Assembly: GCA_002749535.1 (NCBI GenBank)
Contig: MZZL01000403.1
Span: 582,209 to 646,208 of the forward strand
Source of the DNA: Apophysomyces variabilis
Lineage: Eukaryota; Mucoromycota; Mucoromycetes; Mucorales; Mucoraceae
DNA: 64,000 nucleotides
Reading direction: 5' to 3'
The stretch's first letter is position 1; every line of letters begins with the position of its first letter. Below the pieces are notes generated by a model that made no database searches, was not told where the DNA came from, and worked only from the letters and a program-made list of their open reading frames with translations. Shown piece after piece: positions 24,119 through 35,608 of this stretch. A program made the position numbers and the translations under genes.

Positions 24119-24781
24119 ATGTTTATCAATCTTGTACAAAACGTAGTTGCACTGTGTGATTCGCCCAGTTTATCAACGCTGCTTCTGCTGGAGCTAACGA
24201 TTTTTGTTGTTTGTCTTCACTGGTGGTTACCGCAACGGCATCGCCAGACGAGAAGTATACGCCTCCCTGCATCACCAGACACGGTATGGAAAACAATCCT
24301 GGCGATTGAGAATTACCCATCCTGGCGATCGCACATTATAGAGATCCATCCTGTATCCACCTCGGAACATACCATTTACTACCTAGAGCATGTAGCTCGT
24401 ACTCGACAACATCTCGATCAAAAGCGGCAAGCCTCTCCCGATTCTCCACCCGTGCATAATACCCGTGAACGTCTCGTTGAAATGAGAAGGGTGGATGAGC
24501 ATCGCCTTTACCGTCTTGAACGGGCGAGAAGACAGAATTTGACGGCGACAGGATCTCCAAAACTTTCTAAAGCCGTCGCACGCGAATGGGAACTCTATCT
24601 GCAGCCATCCTGCACGGAGGATGCGACGCTCCTCACATTGACTGAAACAGTCCGTTCAGAAGGTCTGCTTGCGCGTTGGCTTGGTCCTATTCTAGGCCTA
24701 CATCGTGCCTCCCAAAGATTTCTGTACGATCTTTCTCGCGAAATAGAAAGGCAACGTGCCACTGACCATCTGAGCACATGA
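24119..24781 (+). CDS. SRPBCC/START-like protein with N-terminal membrane anchor
   Basis: Single exon, 220 residues from the ATG at 24119. The frame is open further upstream to 24005, but the 24119 start follows a clean leader and gives a standard signal-anchor. Residues about 18-42 are hydrophobic (LLLLELTIFVVCLHWWLP). From residue 50 on, SIRLPASPDTVWKTILAIEN followed by YPSW is typical of the first helix-strand of SRPBCC (polyketide cyclase/dehydrase, START-like) domains, which bind lipids or hydrophobic ligands. The middle segment is longer and more basic than usual, and the end LLARWLGPILGLHRASQRFL fits the long C-terminal helix. The ligand is unknown. It lies 183 bp after the MARVEL-like gene on the same strand. 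Confidence 0.65.
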   Translation: MFINLVQNVVALCDSPSLSTLLLLELTIFVVCLHWWLPQRHRQTRSIRLPASPDTVWKTILAIENYPSWRSHIIEIHPVSTSEHTIYYLEHVARTRQHLDQKRQASPDSPPVHNTRERLVEMRRVDEHRLYRLERARRQNLTATGSPKLSKAVAREWELYLQPSCTEDATLLTLTETVRSEGLLARWLGPILGLHRASQRFLYDLSREIERQRATDHLST

Positions 24782-25356
24782 TACTTAAGGATACCCATTC
24801 TTAACACTCTACTGATATAATCATATGTCAATGGGGAGCAGGGAAAGAAACCACTTTTTTCTTTTGGGGACACTTTCATATCACAAGCTTCTCCGAAACA
24901 TCACCGTTGTCATAGCATCGCACTGGGATTTTTATCCAATGAATGAATAAACACACATCTATTTCCCTTTATAGACGTCTTCTCAATGATCAGAGAGAAA
25001 ATAAGCCAAAGGCAAGAAAAATAGCCCAGGGAAAGAAAGATGAGCGCGGATTGACTCATTCTTACAGTTCACGAATTCCCAATTGCTTCCTAATCAAGAA
25101 TGAAGGGAAAAAAGACCTCGCTCGACCTTTCGACATACGTGTTATGGTGATGAGCAGCTTAAGTCTGCAAGCATCGAACCGTTACAGAGTCGGTGTCCAT
25201 GTAGCTTAAAGTTCCTGCGGCCATTTGGCGAAACCTATATTCAATCTATGCGGATAGCAGGCAAAAAGCCTTCATTTTCCTTTCTTTTGCAGAATATGTA
25301 TTATGCTCCGACCAAATCACGATTGCCTTGTACCACTAGGCATGTTGCATCATTTA
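24782..25356. other. Intergenic region before R2
   Basis: About 575 bp without a recognisable gene. An 88-codon frame at 24943-25209 has no domain, leader or conserved feature. Confidence 0.4.
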
Positions 25357-25531
25357 TTGTGTTTTTTTCTATTTGTCTGCGCGTTTCTGTATTTTATTTG
25401 CAGACTTAGGATACAAGTTTTTGCGGAATCCAAAAAAAAGGGTTTTGCATGATTAGATCAAAATATTTGCGGTCAGACTACCCTTCTTTGCGTAAAGTCG
25501 TGTCTATGTTCACTATTTACTGAGATAGTTT

Positions 25532-25765
25532 ATTTCAAACCACAGCAAGACGAATTTGTTTAAAGAAGTGGCTCTCTACTTTTGCATCTAACGAAAAAGC
25601 TCTCAGCGTGTCTGATGCATCCTTGACAGTCTGAGCGCTTTACTTCTCGCGCTGCTTGAACAGTACGCTCTTGAAGGTTATCGTCAACTTGTAAGGGCTC
25701 CCTTCTTACCCAGTTGTCACTTTGGCCCAAAACTCTTTATTGGGTTGAGAAAGGGAGAGTAGAGA
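25532..25765 (-). pseudogene. Tc1/mariner transposase remnant (C-terminus) in R2
   Basis: Same remnant as at 17060-17290, including the LNPIKEFW block with the catalytic Glu. One extra base near 25562 changes the frame relative to R1, so it is not functional. Confidence 0.65.
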
Positions 25766-27386
25766 GGAAGACAGAGACATTAATATCCTCTTTCTTCAGC
25801 CAACTGCTTAACCTTGACTGGTGTATAGATGGGTACATTATCTATGACAAGATACTAACCGTTCATTTTGTGGCAATCCAATCTTCTGTGATTCCCTGAT
25901 AGACAAAGATTCTTGGCAGGCAGAAGTTCGTACACAACATGGTTTGACACACACACAGAAAGCCCGCCCTTTTCCCCAGTGCCACTTAAAGGTTTCCATG
26001 TGGGCGTTTGTCATGACAAAAAGGAAAACTATGTGAATTCATTTTGATGACTCAGTTCTTTTCCCCTCTTCTTCTTCTAATTTCTTCTTTTGACGTCAAC
26101 CACATTTCTGTATTTGCAATAACGGACAACCATGACTCTAGTTCTCTCTCTAATGACATAACCAATGCAGTGCCAAGTCAACCCCCTAAAATACCCGAAA
26201 CAGAGCTCTGATGCAGAAAAGAGGTGCGGTAGTCGGTATTCCAAGATAACGAAGCTCACTGTTGATGAAAACATGTTATTTTTTGTAGAACACATGTTAT
26301 CATGATATTCCATGAACGCTCGTTATATTGGTAATACGCATATATTATACCTTTGCTAACCATTGATCTTCTATGCATATGACAAAGAAAAGTAATATTT
26401 TGATTGACAGAATCCATTCCTTGTCAATCTCATTTGTGTAAGAGTTATGCTTAACATGAAGCAATAATCTCGTCCAAAATCTCAACCTTATTTTAGATGA
26501 CTTTTTATAATCTATTAGATCCCCTTTCCATCAATCTCTTGTATAAAGCTTTTAGAGAAGTCTGAAGGTTATATGGGGTACACAATTTTTTAATGCATTT
26601 CTGTTCTTTGTTTTCCTTATTATAATGCTAGACTTGTTATTGATAAACAAACAAGTGGACTTTATTTCTTATTTTAGATTCGAAATGCTTGATGACAAAT
26701 TCTTGCTCTAATCTTGAAGAGATCCATGTCTTCTGGTAAGGTCCTATCTAAAAAAGTACAGTTCAGATTGTTGTTAGTTCAGTAACTGTCTTCTTAGTTT
26801 CCTCTCTTCTGATATTCTGGCTTGCTTCTAGTTTTTAGCTCACTGTCAAATGCATGAAAGTCTTTGTTACAAACTATAGTCTAATCCCGTTAATTGTTTC
26901 CTATTACGATATAGCTAGATCCAACGAAAACAGTATTTTAAAGGAAAACCTATGTTCTTTTTTCAGTTACTCTCTCTTTCAAACATCGCATCCAAAATTT
27001 TCTTTTCTTTCCTCTTTCTGATCTATCCTCTTTGTACTTTTTGGATTTCTATCGACATGTTCCGGTTTTAAAGTTTTTTTTTTATTTTCTTTCGGTATAA
27101 AAAAACGCCAATATACCATATATCAACGTACTTGTATTTGTTGTTGATCTATTTAGCCTGCACGACCTACGTTCCGAACCGACACTGGCTTTTCAGTGCT
27201 CCCTACTTTTGTAGAAGTAAGTACTTTTTAATGTGTGTACATACAGAACTAAATTTATTCTTTGTTGTACCTCACTATAAGGCCCGCCATACGCAGTATC
27301 GTTTCATGTCCTCTGCAGTGCTACATCTAACATGGCCAATTCTACGCCATCACAATTTTTCTTCCACCACGACCCACATGGCCAAG

Positions 27387-27431
27387 GTGCGGCGTAGGTC
27401 CCCGTCCCCACGGGAATACCCTTCGGGGGTA
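27387..27431 (+). ncRNA. Candidate omega RNA hairpin pair in R2
   Basis: Identical to the R1 element: CCCGT (27401-27405) pairs with ACGGG (27410-27414), then TACCC (27417-27421) pairs with GGGTA (27427-27431) around TTCG. It is followed by about 230 bp shared with R1 and with the Fanzor 3' region. Confidence 0.55.
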
Positions 27432-27662
27432 AGTAAAAAAGATGTCAAGCTATCCTTCCATTTACTAACCATGAACGTATTTTATACGCTGCTCGAATGA
27501 ATTTTGTGTCCACTGGAGGACCAAGTTGAGGTAAGTAAAATACATTTCCTGCATAATTCATTTACTAATGAAGCTTATTTATATCCCTTTTAGCGCAAAC
27601 TTTGATCCTTGCATAGACGCAAAACTTATTTAGAGTAGCGTAAAAAAATGTTCAATAAACAA

Positions 27663-28043
27663 TATACTATGGACCGGCAACAATGAAGGTGTTGACTAGA
27701 TACTATTTTACTCATTTTTTCAAATGTCATAGAGATGTCTCAAGACTGAATCTTTGTTTCAAATCTTACATACATACTTCAGATACGATTTCTCAAGCAA
27801 TAGAAATGCCTCTTCGATGTGTTTCTGTGTCAATGGATTGTTTTTAATTTCTGGGTGTGAAAAAAGGTCTGTTACATGTGAAAAAAGTTAGGTAGAGGTT
27901 ATTTACAGCTGGAATGCACGGAGAAAAGAATAGAAAGTAAAAATAGAGAAATAGAGATAGAGAGAAGGGGGAAATTACGTTTGAAAATGACTAAACTAAT
28001 AGATGGTCTTCTTTTTAGAGACAAAGGGATGCTATGGTATGTC
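27663..28043. other. Intergenic gap after R2
   Basis: 380 bp, AT-rich, no gene seen. It contains a purine-rich stretch (27920-27975). Confidence 0.4.
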
Positions 28044-28703
28044 TCAAAGACCCATGTCTCGCAGTTCGTGTACGATGGAATCCACATTCTCATGCCTTGC
28101 TCGCTTCAATTGATCCATTTTTTCTGCTGCATCTGATATGCCTTGAAGTTTTTGGCGCATGGCACTTGTTCTCCACGATGTACTATTATCAGCTGATGAT
28201 GACGAAGACGAGATCTGGACCATCGATACCGCATCCGCCAAATCGTCTGTTGCCTTGCGAAGGGCAGATTGTGCTTTAATACGGGACGAAGACAAAGGAA
28301 TACGAGATGGCCGACGAAGACGGCGACGACGATGGCGTTGCTGCTGACGACAAATGTCTTTGGCTATCTTGTTCCGTTGTTGAATGGTTCTTCGTAGCCT
28401 GTGGTCAAGCGTTTGGGCATGTTCTGCTGGCGAGTACAAGACCTGTAGCTTGGCCGTTAGCTTCTGGGAGAACATAGCTTCTAGCATAGACGGTTCTTGC
28501 GGGGATGGGGGTGGTGCTACCGGGCGATTATTCGATTCATCGTCGCTAACGCAAAGCTGACCTCGACCCGCTCCTGATCTTCGATTGCAGAATCCATCGA
28601 ACGGCCACTTGGGTGGACTGAAACTATAGCTACTTTGGATCGCAGCATGATCCATGCAGATGTTTATTGCCGTTGGCTCGATCAAACTGGATTCCATCGG
28701 CAC
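28044..28703 (-). CDS. Uncharacterised coiled-coil protein
   Basis: Single exon, 219 residues if the first ATG (28703) is used. A second ATG two codons on is equally possible. A TATA-like TATATAAA at 28735-28742 lies about 33 bp upstream, so transcription may start almost at the ATG. The N-terminal 75 residues are Pro/Ser-rich. From about 80 on it is highly charged with a run of Arg (HRRRRLRRPSR), and two predicted helical stretches follow (IKAQSALRKATDDLADAVSM and LQGISDAAEKMDQLKRARHE). I do not recognise a family. The length of the open frame and the composition make it a likely real gene. Confidence 0.5.
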   Translation of the reverse strand: MPMESSLIEPTAINICMDHAAIQSSYSFSPPKWPFDGFCNRRSGAGRGQLCVSDDESNNRPVAPPPSPQEPSMLEAMFSQKLTAKLQVLYSPAEHAQTLDHRLRRTIQQRNKIAKDICRQQQRHRRRRLRRPSRIPLSSSRIKAQSALRKATDDLADAVSMVQISSSSSSADNSTSWRTSAMRQKLQGISDAAEKMDQLKRARHENVDSIVHELRDMGL

Positions 28704-30308
28704 GAGAGAATAGTGAAGAAGAAACAGCTTTTTCTTTATATATTGCTGCTGAATAAGAGTATTTGAGAGAAGCTCTGTCCGCTAAATGACTTTCTTGAAA
28801 ATTCCCGGGTGACTGCTGAGCATCCTCTCCTCCCCCGAGGAGATCCGGTTCTTGCAGGACGCAATGAGTTTTCCGGAGTAGATTTACCCGCGATGACAAC
28901 CTGACTGCATGACCTCCTCCACAACCTCTTCAAGGAATAAACCTAGGTGCCTTGGCTTTAACTCCCAATTCTAGTTTACTACGGATGGTTGCGAGAAAAT
29001 CAAACTACCTCGATTTATGGGTGAATGTACAAGCACGCAATTGGTGCGCAGCACCTGCTGTAATCTAAGCTGCCGTAGATGATGCCAGTTCGGCGCCTGA
29101 AACTCTAGATGAACTTCGCAGTAAATGGAGAAGGCGTTAGATAATACTACAAAAAAATCTTCAAATAGTTTCATCAGTACGTACGCTTCAAAATGTGCTA
29201 AATATTGGGAGACAAAAGAATTTCCCATAACGTTGTGCAAGCTGTTCGATGATGCACATCAAGAACGTGAGCTAGAAGAAATGGCAAGAAAACATCGACG
29301 GGCAGAAAAAACGGCAGAGGAAGAAGGATATCTAGATGGTGTTCTCGTTTCTGAGCTTGGAACAAGGAACTACCGTACAAAAATCCAACAAAAGATTTGA
29401 AACAGAGAAGACTATGAAATTGATGTACAAAGAATGAGTCATTTTGCTGCTGTGTTAACGGTAATGCTTAATATTTATAAGTATCAGGCTGAAATAGCAA
29501 CCGATCAAGAGGAGTATAAAGATATTGAAGAAGAGCTGGAGGAAGAGCTAGAGGAAGGAATGGAAGAGGGGAAAGATACATATGAAACCTGGTCAAGTGT
29601 CAGAAATATGCTTTTTAGATGGATGCACAAAGCGATGAGTTATCTAATAGTCTTTGAAAATGTAACGTCAATACTTAGCACTGCCGTGGTGAAGAATTTC
29701 ACTATTTCCATTTCATGGGCTCGAACAAAGCGGAAAGCAGCTCACGATAGTTTAAATCGGTTTTCTTACTCACTTGTTTTAGCGGTTCGACTTAAAGATA
29801 TCTCAGCGTTGTGCACACTGAATCCCCTCTGGTCTTTGTCCTCTCTGCCAGATAGAGCCTGCCACTGATTGACATCTCCTTATTAGCTGGCCTTTCAGAT
29901 GGAGCGGTTGCAAGCTGGCTCTTGATCATTTCCAGCTATCTACTGTCATCCCTAACCATGATGTTCTTTGGAAAGTTTTATTTCCTGCCAACCTACTTAT
30001 TATTACTTGTTTCAAGCAAATTCGTGATGCTCAGGTCACTATAATGCTTCATTTGAGTTAGTAATATATTACTTACATTTTACCCACTTGCCTTCTGTAA
30101 GATTGACAATCTGCTTCCACATGCATCATATCTGGTATAGCCTACAAGTCATCATACATAAAGGAGACCGTCATGTGTGTGGAAAATGATGCTGCCTCCA
30201 TGCTCCGCTTTCGTCGCCATTGTCCTATAGTCCGAAACCCAGCAGCAAAAAATTCATAAGGGCGAAGGTCGTTTTGTACAGTTCAATGGGATGTATTTGC
30301 AGAGACTG
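28704..30308. other. Gene-poor region with two short open frames, possibly transposon debris
   Basis: On the plus strand, 29125-29400 (91 codons) and 29434-29868 (144 codons) are open. The second holds an acidic repeat (EEELEEELEEGMEEGKD). Neither shows a known domain. They could be exons of one low-complexity protein or remains of an element ending at the mariner-type terminus at 30309. Confidence 0.3.
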
Positions 30309-30358
30309 CAGGTTTTTCCACAAGTTTTTTAAAGATTCCACCCAAAATTGTCTGAAAT
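30309..30358 (+). repeat. Mariner-type terminal sequence, third copy
   Basis: Matches the left end of the intact Tc1/mariner element at 57752 over about 48 bp with a few changes. It starts CAGGTTTTTCCACAAG and then runs through AAAGATTCCACCCAAAATTG. It is orphaned: I found no inverted partner nearby. It lies 3' of a Fanzor-like fragment on the minus strand, the same arrangement as at 47162. Confidence 0.6.
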
Positions 30359-30449
30359 TTCGAAGAGTCAAATTTTGGAGTACCATTCGATCAAACCATG
30401 AAGATTCCCAATAAGAGATTTTGAATCAAAAGCGTTGATTCTTGTTCAG

Positions 30450-30833
30450 GGGCAAGCTGAACTACATCACCAAGACATAGATAACCACCCCACTGACCGG
30501 AAAGTAATTTTAAACGACAGAATGCTTAAAACAGTTGAGAATACGGTAAAATAACAGCAAAAGTAGTGTAGCCGATTCTGTTTGACTTGCGAATTTGGTG
30601 GCGAACCTTCTTCTGGTGAAGCCAAGATTGGCTCGTTAGGCTTTTCAGAGGCATTGATATAAGCACAAGGGCCAGGTGAGTTGGATCCCACAAAGACTTC
30701 GGTAACACCGGGGTCCATCCCCTATATTTCCAAGTCTTCCACCATATACGGATCCCAAATCATCAGTGTTAAAAGCGATGCCAGAGTAAGACTGCGTACG
30801 TTTCATGGACGGAAAACACACGAATACCACCAT
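30450..30833 (-). pseudogene. Fanzor remnant (RuvC-I region)
   Basis: The complement of 30720 downward encodes MDPGVTEVFVGSNSPGP, which resembles the RuvC-I block AIDPGINQVFTASYG of the intact Fanzor at 47-50 kb. The preceding sequence continues in another frame, so at least one frameshift is present. The zinc ribbon and RuvC-II/III parts are missing. The mariner-type terminus at 30309 lies on its 3' side, the same order as in the 47-kb copy. It is best read as a 5'- and 3'-truncated, dead copy. Confidence 0.5.
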
Positions 30834-31275
30834 CAGTGGAGAATTTGATTTTTTGAATTAATCAAATATCAGTATAACCATGTATTAAGCATAAAATATA
30901 TTTTTAGTTTAGAGCCAGAATGATTGACATAGGGCAAACTCCTATGGGCAGTTATTGCTTTTCACTTGACTGGCTCACCCTACAAAGAGTTTAAAGTAGC
31001 TAATATGTTGCTCAGAATATGATACTCTATATTACTTGCAGCGATTTTACTCAATATTTTCCTTATATAGCTTTTGTATCAATGATAAAAAAGAAACAAA
31101 ATACGCTCCACTGATGTGTCTCGGTAGAATATCTCACTGTTGGACCTTCGATTACCATTGTTTAAGAGAGCCTGATTGGTCATCTCACCCAACATGGATG
31201 AATTGTGACCGTTTTACCTTCCACCTGGCATTCAACACACGAATCCCTTTTCGAATCTACTTGGTTCCCTCCGTC
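30834..31275. other. Upstream region of the DnaJ gene
   Basis: 440 bp without a separate gene. It should contain the DnaJ promoter and leader. Confidence 0.4.
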
Positions 31276-32928
31276 ATGGCGATCGAAACAAAATATTACG
31301 AGATCTTGGGTGTGAGTGAAGATGCAGGAGACCATGAAATTAAGAAGGTAAGAAGAAAATGTTTTTTTTATATTGTTACTTACTCGATGTGTTCACTGCA
31401 GGCCTACCGTAAACTGGTATGTAAGGGAACACAACAAGTCTTGTTCAACTGTTAAGCAGTATGCGGGATCGATCAAAAGCAAGTCTACTGATTAACAGGA
31501 CAGACTTTGAGCAGATCCATGTGTTTCCTTTTTTTGTTGTCGTTGATTAAGCTAGTTATATTTAACTGTCGTGGATTATCCTGTGTAGGCCATGAAATAT
31601 CATCCGGACAAGAATCCAGACGAGGGTGAAAGGGTACGATCAAATAAGGGAAACAGATAAAAGCAAAAGCTCAATTGCGACTTTTTATCTTCTTATCTCT
31701 AGTTTAAAGAGATTTCGCACGCCTATGAAGTTCTATCGGATCCAGAACGGCGAGCACAGTACGATCGCTTCGGAGAGGATGGGCCTGGAGGTGCTGGCGG
31801 TTACGGTATGTCTGCCGATGATCTGTTTGCCAATCTCTTTGGTGGTGGTTTTGGAGGCGGGTTCGAATTTGGAGGTGGTGCTGGATTTGGCGGAACGCCT
31901 CCCCGTCCTAGGAAAGGAGAAAGCATGAAGTACCCACTTCAAGTTAGCCTGGAAGATCTATATAATGGTAAACGCACAAAGCTTGCTTTGGAAAAGAACG
32001 TGATCTGCAGTAACTGTAGCGGGTGAGTCTGATTGCTAAGAAGGGGCTATGTTCCCGGTTCGCTGACATGGTGTTATGATTGCAGTAAAGGTGGAAAGAC
32101 TGGAGCTGTGAAAAAATGTACGGCATGCAAAGGTCGTGGTTTTCAAATCGCAATGCGTCAAGTTGGCATGGGAATGATCCAGCAAATGCAAGTTCCTTGC
32201 GGCGAATGTAACAGTTCAGGACAGATTGCAAAAGACAGATGCAAGAAGTGCAAAGGCAAGAAGGTCACGGTGGAAAAGAAGTATTTGGATGTATTTATTG
32301 AGAAAGGCATGGCGGATGGGCAAAAGATCGTCATGAAAGGCGAAGGTGATCAAGAGGTAATGTCCGATTGGTTATCAAGAGATAGGGATGACTGAACAAT
32401 TTACAATAGCCTGGAATTGAGCCAGGCGATGTGAATCTGGTATTGAACCAGAAAGAACACTCAGTCTTTACACGCGAAGGGGCAGATCTTTTATGCAAAA
32501 TTAAGATCACATTAACAGAAGCGCTTTGTGGATTTGATAAGATCATTCTGACACATCTTGATGGCCGTGGTATTCATGTATCTCATCCTGCAGGCCAGGT
32601 GATCAAGCCCGGTATGGTAAAACGTATTCCTCATGAGGGTATGCCAATCTACAGACGGTCGGATGATCGGGGCGATTTATATGTTGAATTCGACGTCGAG
32701 TTTCCCAACGATATGTTCGCAACGGCTGCACAGATTGCATCGCTTGAATCTATCTTACCTGGCAGACCAGCTCCTTCCCCTGGAAACCATGAAATCGTGG
32801 ACGAATGCGCCCTCATTCCTGGTGATATGGACGCATTCGGTAGTACTGGACGATCTAGAAACGCATATGAAGAAGATGATGACGATAGTGATGAGGATCA
32901 CGGTGGTATTCAATGTGCTCAACAATAA
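31276..32928 (+). CDS. YDJ1: Type I (class A) DnaJ/Hsp40 co-chaperone, Ydj1-like
   Basis: Stimulates Hsp70 ATPase and delivers clients. The model is join(31276..31347,31402..31416,31589..31633,31703..32022,32086..32356,32410..32928), 413 residues. The J domain has HPD at residues 34-36 (AMKYHPDKNPDEGER). The Gly/Phe region contains FGGGFGGGFEFGGGAGFGG. Four zinc-binding CxxC blocks follow (CSNCSGKG from C146, CTACKGRG, CGECNSSG, CKKCKGKK). The C-terminal client-binding domain contains IPHEGMPIYRR. The last residues are CAQQ, a CaaX box, and yeast Ydj1 ends likewise in a farnesylated CaaX, so membrane tethering is likely. Exon 2 is only 15 nt (AYRKL). Length agrees with Ydj1 (409). Confidence 0.94.
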
Positions 32929-35243
32929 TAGAAATGGTATATCCCATCACTGTTAACACCATAAACTTCGTTGTTTGTCTTGTATAAAGAGAGGAAAGAG
33001 GAGGCTCAGACGATCGTCTATCGTAAACAGATAGTTGCATTAAATGGTACGCAGTTCGTCACTTTCAACATCGTCGCTACAACACCTAGATGATCAGCAG
33101 ATTAAACCTGATAATTATACCTGGTATCCATATCCATCTGGGTTTTAGAAACAAATACAGCTTGTTTCTGGGACATGGCTGTACTTTATCTTAAGCGAAT
33201 TACTTATTGCAGATTTCAGGAATAGGCTATTTTCACACTTCGCATATCATTTTTCTGGGAGGATACTTGTTAAGGTCTTGATTTCTTGAGCAGTTCTTTC
33301 TCAGATGTAGCAAGCATGCGTATACATCAGAATAGTAAAAGGTCTCTTGTACCTGCATAACCATCCGTCAGAATTAGTCATAGTTTGCTTGCTTTTAATA
33401 GTAAATGATCATCCGTATTAAATCGTTTTGTTTTGCATATCAGAAATATAACAAACAAATCACATACCAAAGACAGTTACACTATGAAGACTTTGAACTT
33501 TTGATACAAGTGATAGCGGCTGTTTAGAATCGACAACAGGGAATTATTTGAAAAAGGCAATCGAATAGCCATAGAGACAATAAGTCAACGTTCTTCGTTG
33601 GTAACAAATCTTGAACGGTCGGTATAGGTATTCTACACGTAAAAACAGAGAGGTCGCCGTAGCCTGTGTCATTCTAAAGGTTTATTTGTGTCTTTCTACA
33701 GCGGAAGCTTCATGCTGTTAGGTGATACATGGAATGGGGTAGTGGAGAAAGTCAGTACAGCTTGTTTCAGGCATGCAAAAATTGTGGTCTTGTTGTAGGT
33801 TACTCAAGCTGAATAGGCCTGTGCTTTGGCAGTTCTTGTCTCCTGCTCTAGAAATGGGAATATGTTCTGTTGAGTCCTTTTTTTCCCTTTTTCCGTCCAT
33901 TCGTGACACTTTAAACCGAATTTGCCAAAGTAAGGATTTCTCAAGGGTACATCTGAACTGGAGCCATGTTCATAAAGGGACATTGTGTCGGATAAAGCAC
34001 CCTGGCAAATAAAAAAAGTTTTTGTTATTTTTTTGTATTCTTTGTGAGGCCATCCTTAGCTTCAAGTAACACAAACTGATACATAGTTTCGGTCATGGTC
34101 GGGTTAACCTTGCCTTTGGTGTCTCAAACTTTTCTGTCTGACTGTAAAACAATGCTTACCTTATCCAGCTAAGAAAAAGGGGGCTGGCGGTAATAGAGCG
34201 CGCGGCAAAGAAAAAGTTGTACTATTTTTTTAATGTCTAAGAATCATGATTCTAGAACGCGATGGATGCAATTATTTAAAGCGGAACTTCTTTTTTGGAT
34301 GTTCCTTTTTGAAGATCACAGTGAGTTAAGTACTTGTCAACAACTCGCGATGGAAAATGTATGCAAGAACATGTTTTTAGGAAAAGTACTGTCTATTCCT
34401 AAATGGAGGAGAATAAAGTCTAACCGAAACTACTAATGCAGAAAAAGAACAAATGATGTTCCACGCGAAGAGCGGAATTTGTATCTTGGCATAACCTTTC
34501 TGCTTAGTACAGGACGGGAAAAAAATGGCAGCCCGCCACAAAGGTATAGAGATCCGCCTTTTCATATATAGTTTTTCACTCAACCATTGCATCAAACCAT
34601 AACAAAACGTGAGCTAGTAGCCAAGGTTTCAAGTAAGTGCAAGATTCATTTCATTTCTATTTGCAGATGCGAACACGTTACGCTGCAATGATGATCAAAG
34701 ATAGAACGAAAAAGGATTCAAGATCATTGGAAAGGCCGATAATATAGTCAGGGGCCCATGTTCAGTACATGATTGCTGAAATGCAAATGGACTAAACAAG
34801 GTAATACGTGTAAATCTGTAGCCAGGATCGTGCCACTTATGGAGACAACTGGTCACGACGCTGATAATGTTCTCAGACGTCATATATCGATGCGGGGCGG
34901 TGGGTACGCAAGAGTTGCAGGGATTTTAATTGGGTAATACTGATTGGTCAGAACTTAGATGAAACAGTCACTTGAAAAGTTTTTTGGCATTTATAAAGAG
35001 GCAAGGAAAGCGAACCATTGGCACCGTTTCTATTAGAGCATTTTGCTTCTTTTCTTGTCTTTTGTATTTACTTCTTTTTCAACGTATTGATCATACGAAT
35101 GGTTATTACTTTTACCACCATCGTTTGTTTCCGTACGCAGATTTCTTCGAATTCTATCTAACACAAATCTTTCTCTCTCACATTTCTCTTCTATCGTCGT
35201 TTTTCAGTCGATAACAAACCCAAACTTATCTTAACAACCTGCT
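32929..35243. other. 2.3-kb intergenic region
   Basis: No convincing gene. Several 60-80-codon frames on both strands (for example 33773-34012 and 34377-34595) show no domain. The right part (35000-35240) is T-rich with a possible TATA (ATTTATAAAG near 34993) and probably holds the promoter of the decarboxylase gene. Confidence 0.4.
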
Positions 35244-35330
35244 ATGCGCTCTGATTCTAACAAAAATAATTTAGTTCGTTTTCTTATTAGCTTACCATTC
35301 CGGCTTCACTTCTCTAACTTTTGGTCTTGA
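35244..35330 (+). promoter_or_regulatory. Possible upstream open reading frame in the decarboxylase leader
   Basis: An ATG at 35244 opens a 28-codon frame (starts MRSDSNKNNLVRF) that stops at 35330, about 280 bp before the main ATG. Decarboxylase mRNAs of this enzyme in animals and plants carry regulatory upstream frames. Whether this one is in the mature mRNA is not known from the sequence. Confidence 0.3.
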
Positions 35331-35608
35331 CACCCCTAAACACTTTGATCTTTATTTTAATTATTTTTTTGGATACTCTCCCATTTTTTTTATTTTATTT
35401 GATTATTCAAAAAGAACCACGCACCAAAAAGAACAAAAAAAAACACCCAACAAAAAAAAAAGAACCAACAATCCCCCGTCAGCAACTCGTCCCGCGTCGC
35501 AACACAGTACTCTTTTGAATTGTCGACGCCACCGTATCACAAACCGCACAGCAACAACAGACAGCAACAAAACAAATTAAACAAACAGAAAGAACAACAA
35601 CAACAGAA

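Larger units (their letters stand above)
25357..27662. mobile_element. Non-autonomous mariner/Fanzor-type element, copy 2 (R2)
   Basis: Near-identical direct repeat of 16886-19177, with only scattered substitutions and short indels, so both copies moved recently or one duplicated. It is flanked by TA (25355-25356 and 27663-27664), with ends TTGT..ACAA. The ends differ by one transition from the CTGT..ACAG of R1 and remain mirror images of each other. It carries the same mariner C-terminal remnant (about 25532-25765, minus) and the same hairpin pair (27387-27431). The flanking DNA differs from that of R1, which supports two separate insertions. Confidence 0.6.

Noticed and set aside
16886..27662. 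R1 and R2 as the two LTRs of one retrotransposon
   Set aside because: Between them lie the fimbrin, MARVEL-like and SRPBCC host genes and no retroelement domains, and each copy has its own TA flanks.
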